Source: Aliikangiella maris
GTDB taxonomy: Bacteria > Pseudomonadota > Gammaproteobacteria > Enterobacterales > Kangiellaceae
NCBI RefSeq assembly: GCF_040719265.1
Contig: NZ_JBFDAH010000015.1
Span: 1 to 64,000 of the forward strand
DNA: 64,000 nt
Direction: 5' to 3'
Below are positions 1 through 8,196 of the stretch, piece after piece. Numbering within the stretch: the first letter of the stretch is position 1; each line of letters begins with the position of its first letter. The translations under genes and the position numbers were made by a program. Under the pieces are notes generated by a model. It had not been told where the DNA came from, searched no databases, and saw nothing but the letters and a program-made list of their open reading frames with translations.

Positions 1-85
1 CATTAACTGAATCTTTTAAATGTGATCGATTTTCGCCAATTAAATTGATCTTTTTCTGATTTTCTTGTGATCGATTGCTTACATA

Positions 86-248
86 ATGCCCCCGCTTTTT
101 GAGCAATTACCTTTTTTATCAGAGTATACTTAAAACAAGACAACAGTTAGGATTGCCCGGACTTGATACTTCAACTCCAGAGCTAGTTGAGCAATATTAC
201 AAAGATACGCTTAGTGAATATTTTATTAAGCACCCATTTTTACAATAG
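86..248 (+). pseudogene. short degraded coding fragment, function unknown
   Basis: An ATG at 86 opens a short frame (MPPLFEQLPFLSEYT) that stops near 133. The neighbouring frame continues as protein-like sequence (LGLPGLDTSTPELVEQYY, then a short tail) to a stop at 246-248. Two frames that read sensibly one after the other suggest a small gene broken by a single frameshift, but the stretch is too short to identify a family and may be chance. Confidence 0.2.
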
Positions 249-334
249 AGAAGCAATATATCCTTATTTATTAGATAGCTTGTTAGACTATACAAATTTG
301 ACTTCTTAGCTAAACTTTTATATGGTTCAATACT

Positions 335-778
335 ATGAAAATAAAAGCAGCAAAACATCTAGCGTTCATTCACTTATTTACGCACAACTTATTTTTTTCA
401 GTACCAATAATTTATTTTTTTTTACATTCTTCTTCACTACAAAACACTCTAATAATTATGCTAACCATCAACCTTTTCATCTGTACTATTTATACATTAA
501 GTAGTAATTGGCACATTGAAATTACAGAAGATCAAACAATGATAGGCGGTGAAACTTTAGGTGTAATTAAAAATGGTAAAAAGCAATTTATATCCGAACA
601 AAGTTTAGATAAAAAACGTAGTTTAAAAAGAAATCTTTATCAACGTATAACAGGTCAATTTAGAGTTTATGATAAAAATGGCAAAGGCTTTGGATTTAAC
701 AGCTACTATTTTACCAAAAAAGACTTTGAGCTTATTCAAGAAAAGTTCTCGACTATTTTAGGCATTACCATCGACTGA
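335..778 (+). CDS. hypothetical membrane protein, two TM helices plus soluble tail
   Basis: A 147-residue protein not recognised as any named family. Residues ~10-30 and ~38-56 are two hydrophobic segments separated by a short polar turn. The remaining ~90 residues are soluble, begin with a W-x-I-E-I-T-E strand, and are rich in Lys, Tyr and Phe; the pattern resembles small bacterial PH-like membrane proteins, which is only a guess. No strong Shine-Dalgarno sequence precedes ATG 335. An overlapping frame from 322 is a shadow. It stands alone in AT-rich accessory DNA before the decayed stretch at 870-1270. Confidence 0.4.
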   Translation: MKIKAAKHLAFIHLFTHNLFFSVPIIYFFLHSSSLQNTLIIMLTINLFICTIYTLSSNWHIEITEDQTMIGGETLGVIKNGKKQFISEQSLDKKRSLKRNLYQRITGQFRVYDKNGKGFGFNSYYFTKKDFELIQEKFSTILGITID

Positions 779-869
779 TTAATTTAGAAGAAATAAAAAG
801 AAACAGTCACTTTTTGAATAATGAATTCTATCGGTACATCTTTGCTATTTCGATTTTTTGCAACTTATA

Positions 870-1270
870 TATCATGACTAAATGTACTACCAAAAACATG
901 TGCTGCATCCCGATATGCCGAAAGCGCCTTCACACAAGACGGTTCATACACAAAAATATTACTTGAAGACGTTATTTCCAGAGTGTCAAATGCGGCATTC
1001 CTTACTTCCGGCCTGAAACGGACATTGACAATTTACAATCTTCAAGATCAATACCGCCAGCTATTCGTTCAAGCCATTTTCTTGAGAATACGCTTGATGC
1101 ACTCCAACGCGAGATAGAATCGAAGGGTTGGAAAGCGAAAATCTCAATTTTTCAGGTGTATCATAACCCAGACGAATAGCTGAGCTCAGAGAATCAACAA
1201 CATCAGGTGATAAGTTTTCTTGTGCATCGTATGGATCAACCTCTGTTACTACACGTGTTATCAACCCCAT
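870..1270 (-). pseudogene. frameshifted gene remnant, family not recognised
   Basis: A 69-codon frame (1061-1270) reads as ordinary protein with the segment DVVDSLSSAIRLGYDTPEKL. It stops at 1061, but the adjacent frame continues seamlessly as RKWLERIAGGIDLEDCKLS and on to VSGRK. After a second shift a third stretch reads SSNIFVYEPSCVKALSAY to about 870. Three consecutive coherent frames on one strand suggest a decayed gene of at least 130 codons with two indels. I do not recognise the family. Sequencing error is an alternative explanation, since this assembly also contains N gaps. Confidence 0.35.
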
Positions 1271-1489
1271 AACAAATGAGAGGCCTCTTGGTAAGACTGA
1301 ACCTACTAACTCCCCCCCCTAGGACAAGATTTTTTGGTTTGGGTATTTGAATCAGGTGTTCCTCCTAGAGCAAATTCAACCTCTCTTAGAGGTTAGCCAG
1401 AAATCCATGAATTTATTCCAGGAATCAGGTCATTTTATACTTCCTCTGTAATTTCCCCATTTTTATTTTTACCTGTAGCGCCAAAAAAC

Positions 1490-2525
1490 AAGGGGTCAAG
1501 CCTATTTTACAATATATAACCCCCTTTCCAATTGCTTTACCTCACTCAACCATTGGCCTTCAACTAACTCACGCTTAACCTTATTCACAGAAAATGACAC
1601 ACTTCCACTATGACTTAAGTTAAATAACACTGCAATTTGCTTGAGACTCAGTGCTCCATATCGCTGACAAGAATACATTGCAAACGCTCGTGCGGGATTG
1701 CTCACTCGTTTACCTCCTGGACAGCTTTTAATATCGCGGCTCTTTACTTTAAATATAACTGCTACCAGCTCAAGAATTCTTTGTCCACTTGGTCTATCTT
1801 CCAAGACTTTTCTTAGTTGTTCAATATTTTGCTCTTTTGTCTCTTCCCTGACAGATTCTTTAAACGCTTTATCTCCAAGCACGGTCAAATAATTGCCTCG
1901 ATTATAAAAACGAGAGATATCTTCATCAACACCTTGTGCAACATAATTTCGATAACCAACGTATTTTTGCCGCTGCCCCTGCATCTGATAGATTCTGTCA
2001 CGAAACAGCCAAGATGGTGCTTCAGCTTGGTTAATATAAGCAGGATAGCTCGACCATCGATAGTCACTTAGCTGAGCGACTAATGGACGTTTCATGTCCA
2101 CCGGATTTCGATGAATATAGCGGCTTAATTGAAGCAAGTAGGGATCTTCATCAACCAGAATTGACTTATATCGTCCCCTGAATAAAGGCCCATCCGTTCG
2201 GTGCAGTCGATTATACCGCTGGGTGTATACCCCATTAATATGGCGCATTATTCGGCTTAAATTAGCTTTGGGCGTTTCTATCAGCAAATGGTAATGATTC
2301 CCCATTAAACAATAACAATGAATCATCGCATCAAATTGCTCATGCGATTCTTGAAGGACCGATAAAAACGCCTGATAGTCTTTTTCATGGTGAAAAATCG
2401 TTTGACGGCCTCGGCCGCGATTCATCACATGATGAAATGCGCCTTTATATTCTATTCGAGTGGGTCTTGGCATGACAATAATATAGCTTAGGTTTTATAT
2501 ATTGTAAAATAGGATTGACCCCTTA
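1490..2525 (-). mobile_element. RAYT (REP-associated tyrosine transposase) unit with 30-bp terminal inverted repeats
   Basis: The transposase gene is bracketed by inverted copies of one repeat: left arm 1490-1519 (begins AAGGGGTCAAGCC) and right arm 2494-2525 (ends GGATTGACCCCTTA). Over 30 bp the arms differ at one base. The left arm overlaps the 3' end of the gene, so the last codons and the TAG stop lie inside the repeat; the right arm ends 20 bp before the ATG. A related third copy sits at 6291-6322. This arrangement of a single HUH gene between inverted REP-like repeats is typical of RAYT loci. Confidence 0.75.
1502..2473 (-). CDS. rayT: REP-associated tyrosine transposase (TnpA_REP / Y1_Tnp) with a DnaA-like C-terminal domain
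   Basis: A 323-residue single-strand DNA transposase of the HUH/Y1 superfamily that acts on REP-type hairpins. The N-terminal ~160 residues hold the catalytic domain: opening motif RIEYKGAFHHVMNRG, the HUH motif in GNHYHLLIET (~residues 58-67), and candidate catalytic Tyr in SRYIHRNPV (~138). Residues ~210-310 form an extra helical domain with SLKQIAVLFNLSHSGSVS, resembling the DnaA C-terminal helix-turn-helix found in many long RAYT proteins. The start ATG follows a MPRPTRIEY N-terminus common in the family. The frame is intact, so the protein may be active. Confidence 0.9.
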   Translation of the reverse strand: MPRPTRIEYKGAFHHVMNRGRGRQTIFHHEKDYQAFLSVLQESHEQFDAMIHCYCLMGNHYHLLIETPKANLSRIMRHINGVYTQRYNRLHRTDGPLFRGRYKSILVDEDPYLLQLSRYIHRNPVDMKRPLVAQLSDYRWSSYPAYINQAEAPSWLFRDRIYQMQGQRQKYVGYRNYVAQGVDEDISRFYNRGNYLTVLGDKAFKESVREETKEQNIEQLRKVLEDRPSGQRILELVAVIFKVKSRDIKSCPGGKRVSNPARAFAMYSCQRYGALSLKQIAVLFNLSHSGSVSFSVNKVKRELVEGQWLSEVKQLERGLYIVK

Positions 2526-2874
2526 TTCTTTCCCGCTCCAATCTAAATTATGGTTGCCCCCTTTCACTTTTGTTCGACATCACAAAATCAATCACTCTGA
2601 CCCCATTGATTTTCCTACACCTGTATATTCACGCTCTTTAACCTTCAAATATTTTATCTGATTTAAGTAGTCATTAGATTCCTTAGAAAAAATATTTTCT
2701 AAAAGCCCCCTCCCGAAACTAGTAAGATTTTGACTTTCATTACTCCCCTAGATAAAACCACTAATCAATAGAGCCCAGCTTCAGCACAGTTGAGTTATAG
2801 AGAATTTATTCATTATGATTTTTAGATTCATTTAATTACTTGATTTACTTTACTACCTAAAAATATTTTTTCAC
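2526..2874. other. gene-free stretch with a REP-like motif
   Basis: No coding frame was seen. Around 2583-2612 the sequence ATCACTCTGACCCCATTGAT contains the TGACCCC core shared with the RAYT repeats next door and may be a diverged REP-like element. The remainder is AT-rich without recognisable signals. Confidence 0.3.
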
Positions 2875-3444
2875 TCATTTTCGAAAAACCCACCTTTTAC
2901 TATGAATAGGACTTATAGAGTTAAACCGAGATTTAATGAGCGTATCTAATGATTTTCCAGTTAAGATATCATTTAACTTAGAATCATTACTACCATACAC
3001 TTTCCTTAAGTAGTCAATAGTTTCAATAACATTTTTGTCTTTATAATTTTCAACTAAGTATGTACTCCATATCCATCCAGGAAAAACACCTCTTTCAAAA
3101 GTATCTATGTTAATTTTATCACTAGAATAGATATTCACTAGATGTTTAACAAACTTAGAATAACTTTCTCCAGTTAGAACTTGTAGTGAATAAATTAAGA
3201 TTAATTGATTAGTTTTATTCTGTTTTTCAATTTCATCTAAATAATTCTTAAAGTTTATAGGAGCACATATAGATATTCTTAGAAATACTTTATCATTCAT
3301 TAACACATCATAAAAATTTTCTTCAAAATTTATTGCAGATACTTTGTTAAGCTGTTCACTTAAAGAAAACTCACAGATATTACTTTTAGCTTGTAAAGTT
3401 AAACCATATACAAATAATATAAATAACATTATTACTTTTTTCAT
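2875..3444 (-). CDS. exported putative immunity protein for the adjacent Rhs NlpC/P60-like toxin
   Basis: The likely start is the ATG at 3444: it has a strong GGAGGA ribosome-binding site 8 bases upstream, while the longer frame to 3477 overlaps the end of the Rhs gene without such a site. The 189-residue product starts with a clear signal peptide (MKKVIMLFILFVYGLTLQA, cleavage after QA), so it should be periplasmic. The mature part is mainly alpha-helical by appearance, with no named family recognised. It lies 20 bp downstream of an Rhs tip that ends in a peptidoglycan-hydrolase-like domain. A periplasmic immunity protein is what a cell-wall-targeting toxin would require, as in Tae/Tai pairs. 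Its AT-richness exceeds its neighbours', as in typical toxin/immunity cassettes. Confidence 0.6.
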   Translation of the reverse strand: MKKVIMLFILFVYGLTLQAKSNICEFSLSEQLNKVSAINFEENFYDVLMNDKVFLRISICAPINFKNYLDEIEKQNKTNQLILIYSLQVLTGESYSKFVKHLVNIYSSDKINIDTFERGVFPGWIWSTYLVENYKDKNVIETIDYLRKVYGSNDSKLNDILTGKSLDTLIKSRFNSISPIHSKRWVFRK

Positions 3445-3464
3445 AGTTAAATCCTCCAATATCA

Positions 3465-6290
3465 TTAACACGAACATCGTCGTATTGTCGGGTTTTGCCC
3501 CGACCTAAACCCATAGTCGTTTGTTATAACACCATAATATGATGCGGAAGTCGATTCTCTCTCTCCAGTAACAACTGCCACATGACCTGTTGCATCACTA
3601 AACCCAGTACTTGCTTCAGCAATTATATCTCCAGGTTTAGGAGGCCCCGTAACAGGAGTCCAACCTTCAATTTGATAATTTTTATCTGCCCACTGTCCAG
3701 CAACTAATGGATTATCATTAAAATATCCATTAGGAGAAGGTAGTGTTCCGCCCGACATGTTTATTAACTCATGAATAAACAAATTACACTTATTAGATTT
3801 TGCAGGAAACTCACCTCTTATTGCATCATATGACCATAACTCATTCATATATAATGAAAGTAATAACGCATTAATGACCAGCTCAGAAGCAGATGGGCAA
3901 GAACATAACCCATTTGGATCAATTAAATTTATCGGGTCACTAAACACATACCCATAAATATTTGAGTCCCCGCCAGCAAACCTAATCGGGTCCTTACTCG
4001 TCCACCGCCCAGCTTGTGGATCATAATCCCTAGCCCCAAACCGAGTCAGCCCAGTATCTCTATCATAAATACCACCGGCAAAACCAAACGGCTGAAATCC
4101 TGGATTCGTATCCAACGTGACATTACCAAACTCATCATAATCCATTTGTTGAACCACGTCACCATTAGCAATATCAACTACTAATAATGGACTGCCTAAA
4201 TGATTCGAAATAATTCGATAAGTCTTAGTACCTTTAATAAAGTAATCCGGTACATTGATTTTACTGCCGTAAACAAATCGACTAATGACATTATTATTGC
4301 TATCTAACTCTGCGATAGGATTGAGTTGGTCAGCATATAAATAGCCTTGAACTAATGTACCGTTTACTTTTTTACCAATACGTCTATCAGAGGCATCAAT
4401 TATGTAATCAATAGTGGTATTGGATGAATCACCAGGAATAACCACTTGCATCAAATTACCTAACACATCATATTGATAGCTAGTGGTTTTACTGGTATCG
4501 GTATGGGTTTTACTTTCCAGCTCACCATTCTTGCTATATTGATAAGTGTAACCGGCATAACCTGTTAATCGGTCTTGCTCATCATAGCTGCCACTTTCAA
4601 CAATAACATTATCAACCTTTTTAAAAGTTCGATTACCGTTATCATCGTAATCATAATCGATGGTCTCACCGCCTTGAATCACTTTATCCAGTCGTCCAGC
4701 ATTATCATATTGATATTCAATATTGGTTGTCACACCTAAAATAATTTCCGACTTGTTGGTAATTCTTCCAAGTTTATCGTGGGTGTAAGTCACATCATAA
4801 AGTGAATTAGAATCATAACTGGCACTATTTGTCCAAAGCTCACCAAAGGTGGTGTATTCTCTATCTGTGGTTAACTTGCCGAGTGTCGTACCACTAATTA
4901 ATCCGCCTTTTTGGAGTTCATGACCAATAATTAAATCACCGGCATTAGTCAGTAAATTATCTTTATCATAAAAATAATTGAAACAATCCGTTGTATTGAC
5001 ACACTGCGCTTTGACTAATAAATGGTTATTGTATTGTTGGCTCACGCTACCCGTGATATCACCAGACCAGGTTTGTGATGCTGGTAAATCACCTAAATAT
5101 CCCAGTGTTAATACACCATCATCGGGTGCAGTAATTGAATTGACCTGGCCCAATGCATTGTAACCATAGGTATAAGTGCCGCGCGGAATCACTAAGTTAT
5201 CTAAACGACTATTATTGGGCTGATAGTTAAAAGTTAACTCCTGTAAATCAGGCCTGATAATTTTATTCAGCTTGCGATCTTTATCATATTGATAAACCGT
5301 TTGCGGCTCGGTAATACCATCAACCACTGGCGGCGTATATTTATCGGCATTGTTAACACTATTGTAGTTAAAATAATGCTTAGGTTGGCCCGGCGGCTGG
5401 AGCCATTCTAAATTACCATTGGCATCAAATTTTTGATTTAACACACTGTTATCATGATAGGTAATTTGATTCACTCGACCCAAATCGTCATAGGCAAATG
5501 CTGTTGTTTGATTTTCAGCATTAACAATGGATGTTACTTTACCTTTACCTGCCGCTTCATAAATATAGGTTGTTATTCTGTCTCCAGCAGTAACCGTTTT
5601 AATACGCCCTCGATTATCGTAGTCAAAACTCACAGGGGAAAGACCTGTCACCTCAGCTGAATCTAATAATCCCGTTAATGGGTCGACCTGTTGTGTCACC
5701 ACACGATTTTCAGCGGAAGTGACGGTACTCAGTCCTGTCACATAATTAGTGTGGACTGTTGCGGTATTTCCATTTTGCGTCACGCTGGTAGTAAGCTCCC
5801 GCATATCCGTATTATTTGCTGCATACTGCTTATCAATCGTAATACGACTAATCACATCATCTGAATAGGTTGATGTAATGGTTTTGGGAATTTCNAGTCA
5901 AGCTAGTAGTTAACTCCCGCATATCCGTATTATTGGCTGCATATTGCTTGTTAATCGTAATACGATTAATCACATCATCGGAGTAAGTCGATGTAATCGT
6001 TTGCGGGATTTCCAACAGCGTTTTAGGGTCAATGATTTTATCAATCACTGTGGTGACACCAAAACGAGTAGTCGTGGTTTTCAGTTCATCTTTTTGCTTA
6101 ATCAACGTTGAAGCAACATTGCTTCTCCCTGTAGTGATATATTGCCTATCACCATTTTCTAGTTCTGACTCAACTGTGGTAAAACGATTTGACTCCGCTG
6201 TTGAATAACCATAAGTCACCGCATTGGTTGCTTGATCTTTTTCTCCTAAATTTAATCCATAGATATACCTTCCAGCTTGATGATAAAGTG
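3465..6290 (-). CDS. orphan Rhs tip: YD repeats, Rhs core and NlpC/P60-like toxin domain (5' end missing)
   Basis: The frame runs from a breakpoint at 6290 to the stop at 3465 and is interrupted by one N at 5895. It has no proper start: coding sequence (LYHQAGRYIYGLNLGEKDQ) begins directly at the edge of a REP-like repeat, so this is a displaced C-terminal part of an Rhs gene. About 20 YD repeats are followed by the Rhs-core signature (GLTRFGARDYDPQAGRWTSK, then DPINLIDPNGL). The last ~145 residues are a variable toxin domain with SNKCNLFIHEL and ATGHVAVVTGE, a Cys...His arrangement like NlpC/P60 or CHAP peptidoglycan amidases, ending NDYGFRSGQNP. An exported putative immunity gene follows at once. 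Expression could require recombination onto the full-length gene upstream. Confidence 0.75.
3907..4471 (-). repeat. Rhs core repeat, copy 1 (565 bp, paired with 8672-9236)
   Basis: The Rhs core of the orphan tip and that of the giant Rhs protein correspond over 565 bp without an indel and with only scattered substitutions (for example TTTGAGTCCCCGCC versus TTTGAATCCCCACC). Such long near-identical direct repeats allow recombination that swaps toxin tips. Confidence 0.85.
5895..5895. other. assembly gap (single N) inside Rhs repeats
   Basis: One N separates two non-identical copies of the same YD-repeat segment (TYSDDVINRITINKQ on one side, TYSDDVISRITIDKQ on the other), and the reading frame shifts across it. 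This is best read as a contig join of unknown true length, possibly between different Rhs copies. Confidence 0.8.
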
Positions 6291-6322
6291 TTTATATATT
6301 GTAAAATACACCCGACCCCTTA
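6291..6322. repeat. solitary RAYT-type terminal repeat abutting the Rhs breakpoint
   Basis: The first 18 bases (TTTATATATTGTAAAATA) are identical to the right end of the RAYT unit at 2494-2511. After a diverged 6-base centre, the ACCCCTTA end matches too. It has the same orientation as the right arm but no transposase beside it. Its edge coincides with the first codon of the truncated Rhs frame. Confidence 0.7.
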
Positions 6323-6374
6323 TATTCATTTTTATAACTATAAAAGCCCAATCATCACTTACTAATCGAAAAAT

Positions 6375-6405
6375 AAAGTAGAAAGTTGATGAGACTTTCT
6401 ACTTT
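6375..6405 (-). terminator. hairpin terminator downstream of the 6450-6929 gene
   Basis: A perfect 12-bp stem, AAAGTAGAAAGT (6375-6386) and ACTTTCTACTTT (6394-6405), with a 7-base loop. On the minus strand it is followed by a T-rich tract (TTTATTTTTC). A near-copy lies at 6966-6995, behind the next orphan immunity-like gene. Confidence 0.7.
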
Positions 6406-6449
6406 AATATTTATCTTAAGTTGACTGTCTATTATTGAGTTTTTAAAAA

Positions 6450-6929
6450 CTAGCCACTATATTGCAAAAACATATACCACCCATGCTGCAACCTATAAAA
6501 AGCAGTATCATTCTTTTTCCAAACTTTATAGTTATTTAAGGAATCAACAATATTACTTGGAGGATTTCTTGAGTAGTAATACCCTTTTGATATACCTCCC
6601 GTAACATATCCACTGGATTGAACATGCAAGAAAACTCCAGGAAAGTCTTCATTTCTTGAAATTCCATTTTTTACTTTTAATTTTATTAGCTTATCTAAAA
6701 TTTCCTTTTTTAAATCTTCAGATAGTATTAAACTTTTTCTTTCATCCAAAACAACATAAGAATCAGTCAACCTTAAAATATATCTATTCATATTTAATGT
6801 ATAAACCATTTCATCGAAGAGTGATATTTGCTTATTAAAGTTATCAATAAGAATTTCATCCGAGATAAGTTCAGCATCATATTTGCATGAAGAAATCATG
6901 AATAATAAAATAAGAGTAAGTATTTTCAT
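6450..6929 (-). CDS. putative lipoprotein, orphan immunity-like protein
   Basis: A lipoprotein of about 159 residues starting at ATG 6929; the longer frame to 6962 only adds residues before the signal. The N-terminus MKILTLILLFMISSC is a lipoprotein signal with Cys at position 15, so it should be lipid-anchored in the cell envelope. The mature domain is small, Lys/Asn-rich and ends in HGWYMFLQYSG; I do not recognise a family. It sits within a series of small AT-rich genes between two Rhs tips, each followed by a similar hairpin. This suggests an orphan immunity gene left when an older toxin tip was displaced. No toxin fragment is visible directly upstream, so the role is inferred from context. 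Confidence 0.5.
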   Translation of the reverse strand: MKILTLILLFMISSCKYDAELISDEILIDNFNKQISLFDEMVYTLNMNRYILRLTDSYVVLDERKSLILSEDLKKEILDKLIKLKVKNGISRNEDFPGVFLHVQSSGYVTGGISKGYYYSRNPPSNIVDSLNNYKVWKKNDTAFYRLQHGWYMFLQYSG

Positions 6930-6965
6930 TTTAAAAACCAAATAGTTTCCAATCAAAAGCATCTA

Positions 6966-6995
6966 AAGCAGAAAGACTCAACACTTTCTACTTTA
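6966..6995 (-). terminator. hairpin terminator downstream of the 7035-7673 gene, near-copy of 6375-6405
   Basis: AAAGCAGAAAG and CTTTCTACTTT pair over 11 positions with one G-T wobble around an 8-base loop. Sequence on the gene-proximal side (GTGTCTATTATT) is also shared with the copy at 6375-6449, so the duplication covers the whole ~55-bp 3' flank. Confidence 0.55.
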
Positions 6996-7034
6996 AAGCC
7001 TTTCTTTTGATAGAGTGTCTATTATTATTCAACT

Positions 7035-7673
7035 TTAACTTTCATATTCAAACAAACTTTTTCTATAACTAATTCTATGGGTGTCTTTTTCTGGAATTAA
7101 TCCTTTATTATTTAAACTATCAAACATTATGAATAATTTTTTCACACTATATTCTAATAGTTTATATTCGACTGCTCTGGGAGAGTAGTCTACTTCACAT
7201 CGAAAACCATCATCATAGATTGAAACATTTAAAAAGCAATACTCATCAATAGGCTTTTGGTTATACCGATGAAAATCACCTTTAGAAACATACTTGATTA
7301 TTGACTTACATATATTTAGTAACTTTATCTGTTCTACAATAGCAAAAAAATTAGTATTAATAGTAAACTCACTTTTCAATATCTGCTTTTTATACCAAGT
7401 TGCTCTTCTAATACAAATTTCTTTATTACAACTTTCAGAAAATGAAGGTAAATATACTCCAATAAACTCTACTTTATTTCCATTATCTGCAACTATATTT
7501 ACATATGGTTCAAATACTTTTTTTACCCCATTAAACTGAGCGCTAATTAGGGATACATCTTTCATCATACAAATAACTTTTTGCTTTTGTCTAGATGGAG
7601 TGAGAGTATTTTTCTTATTTTCTTTGATATAAGCACTACCTTCAATATTTTTTTCCCAATGCAATATCTTCAT
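7035..7673 (-). CDS. orphan putative immunity protein
   Basis: A 212-residue soluble protein without signal peptide or TM segment. It begins 6 bases after the stop codon of an orphan toxin tail (7680-7791), the spacing expected of a toxin/immunity pair. The composition is rich in Lys, Ile and Asn, with clear alternation of predicted strands (FLNVSIYDDGFRCEVDY) and a helical C-terminus. No family is recognised. A cytoplasmic location would fit an antitoxin against a nuclease-type toxin. The upstream toxin is reduced to its last ~37 codons, so the gene may persist only as protection against siblings that keep the intact toxin. Confidence 0.5.
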   Translation of the reverse strand: MKILHWEKNIEGSAYIKENKKNTLTPSRQKQKVICMMKDVSLISAQFNGVKKVFEPYVNIVADNGNKVEFIGVYLPSFSESCNKEICIRRATWYKKQILKSEFTINTNFFAIVEQIKLLNICKSIIKYVSKGDFHRYNQKPIDEYCFLNVSIYDDGFRCEVDYSPRAVEYKLLEYSVKKLFIMFDSLNNKGLIPEKDTHRISYRKSLFEYES

Positions 7674-7679
7674 ATATTT

Positions 7680-7791
7680 TTAATCTCTATAGTGGTCTAA
7701 ATGCCCTTGCCATTCAGGAGGTATACCTCTTGCGTTCTTAGGCAAAGTCCAAATATTTCCGTCTCTATCAATATAAATATCCAATATAGAA
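7680..7791 (-). pseudogene. orphan Rhs toxin tail (last ~37 codons only)
   Basis: Between the immunity gene ending at 7792 and the next gene, one frame reads VDSILDIYIDRDGNIWTLPK, continues through GIPPEWQGHLDHYRD and stops at 7680-7682. It has no start codon of its own. The IDRDGNIW motif also occurs in the toxin domain of the giant Rhs protein (IDRDGNVW), so this is the 3' end of a related toxin cassette whose 5' part was lost. The immunity-like gene at 7035-7673 follows directly. Confidence 0.6.
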
Positions 7792-8193
7792 TCAACAAGA
7801 GAAAAACTCAAAACCTATGTTTATTTTCATTTTTGCTATTTTTTCTAGTACTCCTGCTGAAATATTAAAACCTAAATTATCAACTCCAGCAATACTAAAA
7901 ATCAAATTCACCTCACCTTTTTCATCTATAATTTTATCGATAAATAATTTTTCTCGACTTATTTTTTCAACTAGCTCACACAAATAGTTATTTAACTTTT
8001 CGGAATCAACAACTTCAATACTATAAGCCCATTTACTAACTTTATATTTACCACCTGGTTTATTACCTTTTGGAGTAACAATAAAACTTCCAAATTTTTG
8101 TGTCAAATATGGCTTAAGTTTTAAGTTCTCAGTAATGTTTTCGGGGGCAATTGTAGGGTGAGAAATCATACAAATTAATTTAGAAGTTCCCAT
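7792..8193 (-). CDS. DUF4279-like immunity protein of the giant Rhs toxin
   Basis: A 133-residue cytoplasmic protein starting 3 bp after the stop of the Rhs gene, hence almost certainly co-transcribed with it. The pattern (ENITENLKLKPYLTQKFGS, then GGKYKVSKWAYSIEV) resembles the DUF4279 family, which recurs next to polymorphic toxins and is regarded as an immunity family. No signal peptide is present, consistent with neutralising a toxin that acts in the cytoplasm, such as a nuclease. The family assignment is from memory of the motif; the immunity role follows mainly from position. Confidence 0.65.
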   Translation of the reverse strand: MGTSKLICMISHPTIAPENITENLKLKPYLTQKFGSFIVTPKGNKPGGKYKVSKWAYSIEVVDSEKLNNYLCELVEKISREKLFIDKIIDEKGEVNLIFSIAGVDNLGFNISAGVLEKIAKMKINIGFEFFSC

Positions 8194-8196
8194 AGT

